44,527 nt of DNA, from contig CAMLIY010000004.1 in assembly GCA_946480125.1 (NCBI GenBank), positions 1 through 44,527 of the forward strand. The letters are read 5' to 3'. Positions within the stretch are counted from its first letter, which is position 1. Every line of letters starts with the position of its first letter. Source of the stretch: an uncultured Asticcacaulis sp. (lineage in GTDB: Bacteria > Pseudomonadota > Alphaproteobacteria > Caulobacterales > Caulobacteraceae). Made by a program: the position numbers and the translations under genes. Below are positions 32,880 through 39,947 of this stretch, piece by piece. The notes beneath the pieces were generated by a model. The model ran no database searches. It had not been told where the DNA came from and saw only the letters and a list, made by a program, of their open reading frames with translations.

Positions 32880-33599
32880 TCAAAACAGATCCATTTGTGG
32901 CGGCGCCTTGGCTGGCCGCCTTTTGTGACGGGGTTCGGCCGACGGAGGATCCCATTTTTCACCGCGGGCGACCACTTGGAGGGTGTCGTTGGGCAGTGCC
33001 TTTTGCAGATCCAAGGCATCGTCGACATCAGCGGTTAGCCAATAGTCGACGGCGGCAGGGGTCCGCAGAATGACTGGCATTGCCTTGGGGTGGAAGGCCC
33101 TGACTTCATCGTTCGCGTCCGTCGTCAGGAAGGCGTAGAGGTCTTCCGTGGTTTCGCCCTCGGAAACCTTACGTACGCTCGTCCATTGCGGCAGCCATAT
33201 CCCGGCGAAGAAGAACAGAGGACGATCCGCGCTGAGTGCGAACCAGATATTCTCTTTGGTTCCGCCAGCCTGGTCGGGTTCACAAAAGGAGTTTGCCGGC
33301 ACAACGCAGCGGTTGCCTATCTCCAGCCACTGCCGCCAATGGCGTGACTCCGTTTTGCGGACATTGGTGACGCCGCTGTCGTAGTTCTTACCCTGGAGGT
33401 TATATGGATTGTTCGGCATTCCCCAGCGCGCAACCGCCAGCTCGCGACCTTGGGGCGTGTTTCGGACAACTGGCCCATAGTCGTTTGCAAAAACATCGGG
33501 GTAGGGGCCCAGATTGTCAGCATTCGTTGCCACCGTCAGGAATTTGGTGAATTCCCGCAGCGCCTCTTTATTGCTGACCATGGAGTAGAGATTGCACAT
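32880..33599 (-). CDS. SRAP/HMCES-family abasic-site protein, catalytically complete
   Basis: Protects abasic sites in single-stranded DNA by covalent attachment through the second residue. The 239-residue protein starts MCNLYSM, giving the required Cys2 after Met removal, which fixes the start at 33599. Other expected active-site positions are present: Asn in GVTNVRKTES, Glu in VPANSFCEPD and His in VRAFHPKAMPVIL. It is tail-to-tail with the atypical SRAP-like gene, seven bases apart. The 285 bases upstream (33600-33884) hold no convincing gene and no perfect LexA box. Confidence 0.92.
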   Translation of the reverse strand: MCNLYSMVSNKEALREFTKFLTVATNADNLGPYPDVFANDYGPVVRNTPQGRELAVARWGMPNNPYNLQGKNYDSGVTNVRKTESRHWRQWLEIGNRCVVPANSFCEPDQAGGTKENIWFALSADRPLFFFAGIWLPQWTSVRKVSEGETTEDLYAFLTTDANDEVRAFHPKAMPVILRTPAAVDYWLTADVDDALDLQKALPNDTLQVVARGEKWDPPSAEPRHKRRPAKAPPQMDLF

Positions 33600-33884
33600 A
33601 GAAGGCGTCCGCTGCGACTGGCTCTGCCAGTTATTGAGTATGCGGACGAAAAGGTCAAATTTACGCGACCGCTCAACAGCTTGGCTTATGTTCACGCCTG
33701 CCCAGGAATTGGAAAAGCCTTGGATCCGCATGCCTCACCACGCGTCACCAAGGCTTTCTCGCCAGACCTCAGGTCCTTACCTGGCGGTTCGATTCGTCTA
33801 TCACGCGAATGGTTAACGGTGCATTAGCCAATTTTCTGTGCGGCAACTTTCCGGTTGGCCCGCATGACGCTTGTTCGGCGCCGG

Positions 33885-34130
33885 TTAAGCCAGCAGGGCC
33901 TTAGGCGCGTTATATTGCGTCGACAGCCCCAGCAACCTGGCATCCTGAAGGCTCAACAGGCGGAGAATTTCAGGTACGGTCTCTGAGAAATAAAATGCGC
34001 GGCCGTCGATATCATAACGATAGCCGCCGGCATGGAAGACGGCCGGATTTGACTGATCCTTCTGAACCAGCTGAGGCGTATCGACGCCTCGCATTGCGAC
34101 CCACGCGCTGTCATATAATCTTATACCCAT
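33885..34130 (-). CDS. Small hypothetical protein
   Basis: An 81-residue product (MGIRLYDSAWVAMRGVDTPQLVQKD, FHAGGYRYDIDGRAFYF, then an LLSLQDARLLGLS helix). AGGTGGGG precedes the ATG. It is compact and protein-like, with no recognised domain. It lies downstream of the LexA-linked 94-residue gene on the same strand and could be co-transcribed with it. Confidence 0.55.
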   Translation of the reverse strand: MGIRLYDSAWVAMRGVDTPQLVQKDQSNPAVFHAGGYRYDIDGRAFYFSETVPEILRLLSLQDARLLGLSTQYNAPKALLA

Positions 34131-34196
34131 GCCCCACCTATAGCCGAGATAATGCGAAACCGTCTACTCATGACAGGCCGATCGCCCTGAATTTGA

Positions 34197-34481
34197 TCAG
34201 GCATGCAGGCGTTCGAATATCGGTTCGAAGTGAAAAGTCGGGATCAATCCGTCGAAACGTTTTTGGCGCTCGCTGATCTGGCGGGCGCCCGGTACCTTTC
34301 CATCCCAGGTGCCGGCAATTGCCGGCGCATCTGGATGCAGGGCATTGCCGGTGGCATCATAAGGGTAGCTGCCGACGTAAAGGACGCCAGTATACCGGGC
34401 ATCAGCTTCGACCACGAATACGCGCCAATCGTCGGCCACGTCCGCAAAGACACCGGGTGTAAGGTCGATGGCCGTGTTCAT
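34197..34481 (-). CDS. Hypothetical protein with LexA box (probable SOS gene)
   Basis: A 94-residue product (MNTAIDLTPGVFADVADDWRVFVVEADARYTGVLYVGSYPYDATGN...PIFERLHA) of unknown function. ATG 34481 is chosen because GGAG lies eight bases upstream; the longer frame to 34658 is Arg/Ser-rich and unlikely. A perfect LexA box at 34504-34518 ends 23 bp before the start, overlapping the expected promoter, so DNA-damage induction is probable. It is aromatic-rich and acidic, without membrane segments or known motifs. Confidence 0.7.
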   Translation of the reverse strand: MNTAIDLTPGVFADVADDWRVFVVEADARYTGVLYVGSYPYDATGNALHPDAPAIAGTWDGKVPGARQISERQKRFDGLIPTFHFEPIFERLHA

Positions 34482-34503
34482 CTGATCGCTCCATTTTATC
34501 GAT

Positions 34504-34518
34504 GTTCTTATTTTGTTC
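34504..34518 (-). promoter_or_regulatory. LexA box before the 94-residue gene
   Basis: GTTC-TTATTTT-GTTC, an exact GTTC-N7-GTTC alphaproteobacterial LexA site, 23 bp upstream of the ATG at 34481. The Ku gene starts far away at 35451, so this box does not serve it. Confidence 0.85.
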
Positions 34519-34593
34519 TTATGGTATGCAAGAGTCAAGCGGCCAATTTTCTGACCGGGTGTGTCTCGCAGTAGTGTACCAATCGATGAGGTA

Positions 34594-35451
34594 TTATCCG
34601 GCCTTCCGACTGCGTGCCGGCTTCGCCTTGGCCTTGGTTTCCACCACTGCGACGGCACTTTCTGTGCTGTCGTTGGCGGCGGCGGACTCCCTTAGGCTCG
34701 CTCGCAATGCGTCCATCAGGTTGACGACCTTGGCAGCAGGCCTTTCTTCGGAAATTACAGGTGCGCGGTTTTCGATACGGGATTCGACCAGTTCTTTCAG
34801 AGCGTCACTGTAACGGTCATGGAATTCTTCGGGCTCGAATTCGCCTATCTTCCGTTTGATCAGTTGCTTGGCCAGGTCCTTTTCGTCTGAATCGACCGAG
34901 ACCGTTTTGATATCACCAAAGACATATCCGCTTTTTTTGATTTCGTCGGCATAGTGAAGCGTCTCCAGTAACAGACCAGGCCCGCAGGGCTTTACCGCGC
35001 ATAAGCGTTCGCTCCCGGAAATGACAATTTGGCCCAAGCCCATGACCTTCATCTCGCGCATGGAATCGCGGATCACGCTGAAAGTAGCGAGATCCCCCTT
35101 GCCTGATGGCGCCAGATAATAAGGGGTATCAAAATAGATGGCGTCGACCGCGTCATAGGGGACAAAGCGCACCAACTCCATGGCCTTGCTGGAGGCAATC
35201 TTCAGGTCCTTGATCTCGTCTGGATCGAACAGGACGTACTCGCCTTTTTCGACCTCGTAGCCTTTTACAATATCGAAGCGCGCGACCTCTACGTCGCCGG
35301 CGACCAGTTTCTGCCGGACGCGTTCGCCAGTGGGCTTATAGATTTGGTGAAAGGCTATTTTCTGGCCAGCATCCAGCGCAGTGAACATATCCACGCTCAG
35401 GGAGACCAGCGACACGCGAATGGTGCCGCTCCAGTAAGGGCGTATTGCCAT
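34594..35451 (-). CDS. ku: Ku protein (non-homologous end joining)
   Basis: Bacterial Ku binds DNA double-strand ends and recruits a ligase. The 285-residue protein follows the family: MAIRPYWSGTIRVSLVSLSVDMFTA, IAFHQIYKPTGERVRQK, VEKGEYVLFDPDEI, FDTPYYLAP, LGQIVISGSERLCAVKP, GLLLETLHYADEI and IGEFEPEEFHDRYSDALKELV. A lysine-rich C-terminal tail (KAKAKPARSRKAG) is typical. No LigD lies in the window, so it would need a partner encoded elsewhere. Confidence 0.95.
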   Translation of the reverse strand: MAIRPYWSGTIRVSLVSLSVDMFTALDAGQKIAFHQIYKPTGERVRQKLVAGDVEVARFDIVKGYEVEKGEYVLFDPDEIKDLKIASSKAMELVRFVPYDAVDAIYFDTPYYLAPSGKGDLATFSVIRDSMREMKVMGLGQIVISGSERLCAVKPCGPGLLLETLHYADEIKKSGYVFGDIKTVSVDSDEKDLAKQLIKRKIGEFEPEEFHDRYSDALKELVESRIENRAPVISEERPAAKVVNLMDALRASLRESAAANDSTESAVAVVETKAKAKPARSRKAG

Positions 35452-35533
35452 GAGTAGCCTCGTTTCTTCGAGTGATTACGACTCAAAGGGCTAACTCATG
35501 GCACGTAAGTTTTCAGTTCGATTGCAGTCGCAG

Positions 35534-35794
35534 TTAGACGGCGTGACCGTCTTTTTCTTCCTCGAACAAGGTGACGGCTACATCGGCATTGGCCGACAGC
35601 CGAACTGTACCCTCTTCGACATCGGCGACTAGGCCGAGATCGATATAGTGATGGTGACCTTCATGCCGACCTTCGCCGCTATCAGGCTTTCTCAGCTTGA
35701 TACGATGACCGTCGACGTGGTCGACTTCACCGACGTGGACGCCGTCAGCGCCAATAATTTCGGCGTGTTCTTTGATTTGTGCTGCATCTACCAT
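35534..35794 (-). CDS. DUF2171 protein
   Basis: An 86-residue protein of the DUF2171 family, a small PRC-barrel-like fold often linked to stress genes: MVDAAQIKEHAEIIGADGVHVGEVDHVDGHRIKL, then a His-rich GRHEGHHHYIDLGLVADVEEGTV. ATG 35794 follows GGAG by seven bases. It lies 82 bp upstream of ku on the same strand. Function unknown. Confidence 0.85.
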   Translation of the reverse strand: MVDAAQIKEHAEIIGADGVHVGEVDHVDGHRIKLRKPDSGEGRHEGHHHYIDLGLVADVEEGTVRLSANADVAVTLFEEEKDGHAV

Positions 35795-36178
35795 GTTCGA
35801 CTCCATCTATTTTCATTGGCCCGACATGCGTCTGGGCCAGGGGTGTCTTGCATTTGGGGGGCGTAAAATAACAATGCGGGGAATACAGTTTTTACTGGAA
35901 GACCGGGTTCAAAGGTTTGTGACTGCTGGAAGCCTATAGGCGCTGAGGTGCACTTTGCATTCGCCCGGCGTCTAAGCCGGCGCATGTCGAGATTGAGCCT
36001 TCCCGCCGGCGGCAGACTCGTTTGAGAAGCAAGCCGACAAGCTTAAGCTCTCATCCTCACTTGCTCACTTGTGCTGTCGGAGCACAGTGGTTTAGGCTTG
36101 GAAGCTATTGCCTCGCATGGCGCTTGAATCTTGGCTGTAACAAAAACAGATGCGTCATATTCTGCTCAGGGAATTAAT
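35795..36178. other. Intergenic region, nothing recognised
   Basis: Between DUF2171 and the WYL-like gene, which diverge, so promoters for both should lie here. I see no convincing ORF, LexA box or long inverted repeat; only short GC hairpins such as GCCGG/CCGGC (about 35977-36010). Confidence 0.5.
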
Positions 36179-36508
36179 ATGCGAAATCCCGAACTTGAAC
36201 GCCTCCTCGCCGAAGCCATCGAAAAGAAAGTGCGCGTCATTCTGCGCTATGATGGTGGCATTAACGAGCGTACCTTTGAACCGGCTGCGCTTTATTATTC
36301 GTCGAAAGACCGCTTGCAGGTCAACGTGAGCGGCGTGCAGGTGAGGGATTCGGCGAAGGCCAATGCGCCTATTTCTCCTCACGTTTTCAACGTTGCCAAG
36401 ATATCTAAAATCACCCTGACTTCGAAAAAGTTTAAGCCAGATCCACGATTTAACCGGCTAGATAAGATGTATGCCAACGGCATTCTGGCTTATGCGAAGG
36501 TCGTTTAA
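36179..36508 (+). CDS. Stand-alone WYL-like domain protein
   Basis: A 109-residue protein. LERLLAEAIEKKVRVILRYDGGINERTFEPAALYYSSKDRLQVNVSGVQV resembles the WYL ligand-sensing beta fold, but no helix-turn-helix is attached. The C-terminal part (SKKFKPDPRFNRLDKMYANG) is basic. ATG 36179 follows AGGGA by seven bases; the frame's earlier start lacks a site. WYL domains often sense DNA fragments in DNA-damage or defence regulators, so placement in a repair island is suggestive but not proof. Confidence 0.6.
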   Translation: MRNPELERLLAEAIEKKVRVILRYDGGINERTFEPAALYYSSKDRLQVNVSGVQVRDSAKANAPISPHVFNVAKISKITLTSKKFKPDPRFNRLDKMYANGILAYAKVV

Positions 36509-36759
36509 ACCGTCGTCATTGCATGGGCTTTCGCGCGTTCCAGAATATCATGGAGATGTTCGTTTCCACGCGTCTTCAGGGCTTTTTCAAGACAAGCTCG
36601 GCAAACCGTGTAGGGAATATCGTCATCATAGACTAGGGTCTCGAAATATTCCTCGATGTCGTCGATCGTTTGCTCGGCCGGACGGCCTGTCAGCTTGAAG
36701 TTCTTTTGCACGATCGCCGCGACCCATGGGCGATTTTCAGCTCTTCTATATTCAAGCAT
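36505..36759 (-). CDS. Small hypothetical protein
   Basis: An 84-residue product (RPWVAAIVQKNFKLTGRPAEQTIDDIEEYFETLVYDDDIPYTVCRACLEKALKTRGNEHLHDILERAKAHAM). It overlaps the WYL-like gene tail-to-tail by four bases. A single CRAC cysteine pair and helical composition are visible; no family is recognised. The 229 bases to the XRE gene hold nothing I can identify. Confidence 0.55.
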   Translation of the reverse strand: MLEYRRAENRPWVAAIVQKNFKLTGRPAEQTIDDIEEYFETLVYDDDIPYTVCRACLEKALKTRGNEHLHDILERAKAHAMTTV

Positions 36760-36988
36760 TGGTCTAACTTTCGCTTAGAGTGCCTGCCGTCAGAGATCAC
36801 GACATGTCGTGTGCACCGCCCATGGCAAGATTTGATTTTTACTCGCCCTATGCTGTTCCTGGCAACGCTTCCGGGAGTCTCAAATTGTCTGGTTTGTCGT
36901 AATGCTCCGTAAGTGAAGCGCGATGAGAAGCGTCCAGGCCAAGATCACCGCGACGAAGGCACGATTGGCAATGCCGTGAGGCGCGCCC

Positions 36989-37399
36989 TTAGGCGATGGT
37001 TGTCTCAGCGAGCGCATGCACCAGGTCCAAGATTTTGCGCCGCTGCTTTGTCGACCGAATGCGTGGATAAGCTTCTGCGAGTTCAATGCCTTCGGTCGTC
37101 ATAAGGAAATTATGGACGAATTTTTCGGAGTCGGATGTCTCGAAGCCATCAAGGGTTTCCCCCTCGGCATAGCCGTCGAAGAAATATGATGCCGGAACCT
37201 TGAGAACCTTGGATATATCCCAAAGCTTTGAAGCGCTGATCCGGTTTGATCCGCGTTCGTACTTCTGAACCTGTTGGAAAGTCAGGCCGATCGCGTCCGC
37301 GAGGTCACTTTGAGAGAGCCCGAGGAACTTGCGACGCGTGCGGACCCTGCCACCCACATGAAGGTCGATCGGATTAATGCCCGTGTCGTCAAATGCCAT
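36989..37399 (-). CDS. XRE-family transcriptional regulator
   Basis: A 136-residue regulator with an N-terminal Cro/cI helix-turn-helix: LHVGGRVRTRRKFLGLSQSDLADAIGLTFQQVQKYERGSNRISASKLWDISKVLKVPASYFFDG. This arrangement is a very common alphaproteobacterial type. The C-terminal half is helical and may mediate dimerisation. ATG 37399 is preferred over an in-frame TTG at 37420. It diverges from imuA, so it could regulate the neighbouring region; its target is not known. Confidence 0.9.
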   Translation of the reverse strand: MAFDDTGINPIDLHVGGRVRTRRKFLGLSQSDLADAIGLTFQQVQKYERGSNRISASKLWDISKVLKVPASYFFDGYAEGETLDGFETSDSEKFVHNFLMTTEGIELAEAYPRIRSTKQRRKILDLVHALAETTIA

Positions 37400-37745
37400 C
37401 CTGAAGCCTCGTGAAAACAAATTGCCTGCCGCATCTGCTACAGCGATGTCTTATCTTTATCGCATTTGATGTGCTCTGCAAGGTGGCGACACCTTGGTCC
37501 TCCGCACCAGCAGAATTGCCGCAGGCATGCGCCCGGAAGTTTGAGCACAGATTTTTTTTAAAGTGCAAAGATCAGATTAAGTCCCTGTTCGGATTGTAGA
37601 ATCCGCATCCGATTCAGAGCTGTGGACAATCAGGCCGACGAATCACCGACTCAGTACGTATTGACTCTTTTAAATTACAAGAACAAAAAGGGAACATAAT
37701 TTCTAAAAACTATCCATTTCCAGTTCAGAAAGGACCCTTGATGTC
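37400..37745. other. XRE-imuA divergent intergenic region
   Basis: A 346-base region, AT-rich towards imuA. It contains the LexA box at 37681-37695 and TTGACT near 37663 as a possible -35 element for imuA. No ORF is supported. Confidence 0.5.
37681..37695. promoter_or_regulatory. LexA box before imuA-imuB-dnaE2
   Basis: GAAC-AAAAAGG-GAAC, an exact inverted form of GTTC-N7-GTTC, 50 bp before imuA. LexA control of this cassette is well established in alphaproteobacteria. Confidence 0.9.
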
Positions 37746-38507
37746 ATGCCTCCCGCCAGTACGGCCAAGCTCGCAGACCTCCGCCAGCAGATCGAAGGCA
37801 TTGAACGCGTCCAAGCCCGCGCCCGATCGGCGCTACCATTCCATGTCACCGAGATCGATGACAAGCTACCGGGGCGAGGACTTGCGATGGGTGCGCTGCA
37901 TGAGGTTGCTGGCGGCGCCGCCGGCGCAGTAGACGGCGCGGTGGCAGCGGCGTTCGTTGCCGGCATCGCGGCCCGGACTGGTGGCAAGGTCCTGTGGTGC
38001 CATACGACATCGGATCTGTTCCCACCGGCCCTGGCGCAATCGGGCCTCTGGGACGATCAGGTGTTCTTCTTCAAACCGCGCGATGAAATCTCGCTGCTGA
38101 AGGGTTTTGAAGAGGCGCTGAAGCACGGCGGGCTGACGGCCGTCGTCGGCGAACTGAGCAGCTTTACGACCGTGGCCTCCCAGCGCCTCCAACTGGCGGC
38201 AGAGCAATCCGGAACAATGGCCATCGCGCTGCGGCGGTGGCGAAAGTCCGTCGATGCCCGGGAGTTCGGCCTCCCGACGGCGGCCTTCACCCGATGGCGG
38301 GTCACAGAGCTGAACTCAGCCAAACTTCCAACCCGTGGCGTTGGCCGGGCGCGATGGATGCTGGAGCTAATGCGCTGCCGGGGCGGGCAGGAGGATATGG
38401 ATTTCGAAGTGGACGCGTGCAATGGGAAGGGTCTTATCAGTCTATCTGCCGATGTGGCCGACCGAGCGGCTGAGACGCAGCCTTGGACGCGCCGCGCCGT
38501 CGGCTGA
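37746..38507 (+). CDS. imuA: ImuA translesion mutagenesis accessory protein
   Basis: RecA/SulA-like accessory factor for ImuB and DnaE2 in damage-induced mutagenesis. The 253-residue protein has the ImuA pattern ALPFHVTEIDDKLPGRGLAMGALHEVAGGA, GGKVLWCHTTSDLFPPALAQSGL, HGGLTAVVGELSSF, QRLQLAAEQSGTMAIALRRWR and AFTRWRVTELNS. AAGGA lies about ten bases upstream. Its 3' end overlaps imuB by 86 bases, indicating coupled expression. The LexA box upstream predicts SOS induction. Confidence 0.93.
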   Translation: MPPASTAKLADLRQQIEGIERVQARARSALPFHVTEIDDKLPGRGLAMGALHEVAGGAAGAVDGAVAAAFVAGIAARTGGKVLWCHTTSDLFPPALAQSGLWDDQVFFFKPRDEISLLKGFEEALKHGGLTAVVGELSSFTTVASQRLQLAAEQSGTMAIALRRWRKSVDAREFGLPTAAFTRWRVTELNSAKLPTRGVGRARWMLELMRCRGGQEDMDFEVDACNGKGLISLSADVADRAAETQPWTRRAVG

Positions 38508-39945
38508 CCAGGCACTGGTCCTTAAAGGACTGGTCAAAGGCAAGCGTATTGTGATGGCCTGCGATGATCTGGCCTTGCAGATCGGCGTGCGGGTCGGCAT
38601 GCCGGTAGCCAAGGCGGAATCGCTGTTTGCCGATCTCACGATCATGGATGCCGATCCCGTGGCGGACGCGCAGGCGCTGGACAAGCTGGCCATCTGGGCC
38701 TTGCGCCTCTATTCGCCGATCGTGGCTGCCGATCCGCCGGACGGCCTGATCCTCGATGTCACGGGCGCCACTCATCTTTACGGTGATGAAGCCGGTCTTG
38801 TCGCCGATATCGTCAAACGCCTGGTCGATCTTCACATCACGGCAAATGCGGTGCTGGCCGATACCTGGGGCGCGGCCCATGCCCTGGCTCGGTTCAGCAG
38901 GCACACCACGCTGATCGTACCACAAGGCACCTCCGGCCAGGTCATTCAAAAGCTGCCGGTGCCAGCGCTTCGTTTGCCGGCAGACACGATCTCTGACCTC
39001 CGCGTACTAGGCCTCGACACCATCGGGGAACTGGCGGCTCGTCCCAGACCACCCTTGGCCAAGACGTTTGGGCTCGCCCTGATCAAACGGATCGATCAGG
39101 CGTTCGGGCGGGTGCCGGAACCCATCGAGCCTGTGGATGCGCCAGAACTGATCCGCGTGCAGCGGATTTTCGCGGAACCGATCAGCGCGCCAGAGACATT
39201 GGATAAATACACGCGCCGCCTGACCGAACAGATATGCGAAAAGCTGGAAGAGGCGGGGCTGGGCGTAAAGCGTCTTGATCTGCACTTTACCCGTAACGAC
39301 AACAAGATCGAGACCATCTTTGTCGCCACAGCCAAGCCGGTGCGCGAACCGAAGCGGTTGGCCAAACTGTTGTGCGACAAGATAGAGACGGTCGATCCGG
39401 GCTGGGGCGTCGATAAAATGACCATGACCGCCGCCTTTGTCGAACCGCTGGCGCTTAAGCAGGCGGCGGCGTCTTTTGCGGCGCCGCCCCGGCCGGACAT
39501 CGAAGATCTTTGGGACACCTTTGCCAACCGCTATGGCGCTGACAGCGTTTATCGTGCGGTCGCCGTGGCCACGGATATTCCGGAACGGGCGGTTCGATGC
39601 CTGCCGCCCACTTCGACTGAGACCGGCGCGCGGCGCAATGCCAAGTTCCGCCGTCCGCAACGTCTGTATCGGCCACCGGAGCACATCCAAACCTTGGCCG
39701 CTTTACCGGATCATCCGCCGCGCGCCTTCACCTGGCGCGGGCAGCGCTACAGTGTCCTGTGCGCCGATGGGCCGGAACGCGTGCACGGCGAATGGTGGGT
39801 GAGTGACAAGGAGATCGGCAAGGTCCGCGACTATTTCATCCTGGAAGTCGAGAGCGGGGAGCGCTTCTGGGTGTTCCGGGGCGGTGATGGCCAGCACGAA
39901 GGCACGGGGTCATTGGACTGGTATCTCCAGGGGAAATTCGGCTGA
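38422..39945 (+). CDS. imuB: ImuB Y-family polymerase-like protein
   Basis: Y-family polymerase homologue that lacks polymerase catalytic residues and bridges DnaE2 to the sliding clamp. The 507-residue protein starts GRVLSVYLPMWPTERLRR, continues with ALQIGVRVGMPVAKAESLFADL, GLILDVTGATHLYGDEAGL, LGLDTIGELAARPRPPLAKTFGL and the long ImuB-specific C-terminus ending in RDYFILEVESGERFWVFRGG and WYLQGKFG. Overlap with imuA and a two-base gap to dnaE2 show one operon. Confidence 0.94.
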   Translation: MGRVLSVYLPMWPTERLRRSLGRAAPSADQALVLKGLVKGKRIVMACDDLALQIGVRVGMPVAKAESLFADLTIMDADPVADAQALDKLAIWALRLYSPIVAADPPDGLILDVTGATHLYGDEAGLVADIVKRLVDLHITANAVLADTWGAAHALARFSRHTTLIVPQGTSGQVIQKLPVPALRLPADTISDLRVLGLDTIGELAARPRPPLAKTFGLALIKRIDQAFGRVPEPIEPVDAPELIRVQRIFAEPISAPETLDKYTRRLTEQICEKLEEAGLGVKRLDLHFTRNDNKIETIFVATAKPVREPKRLAKLLCDKIETVDPGWGVDKMTMTAAFVEPLALKQAAASFAAPPRPDIEDLWDTFANRYGADSVYRAVAVATDIPERAVRCLPPTSTETGARRNAKFRRPQRLYRPPEHIQTLAALPDHPPRAFTWRGQRYSVLCADGPERVHGEWWVSDKEIGKVRDYFILEVESGERFWVFRGGDGQHEGTGSLDWYLQGKFG

Positions 39946-39947
39946 GC

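Noticed and set aside
33592..33816. 74-codon plus-strand ORF in the gap beside the SRAP gene
   Set aside because: It overlaps the SRAP start antisense, and has no domain and no convincing ribosome site.
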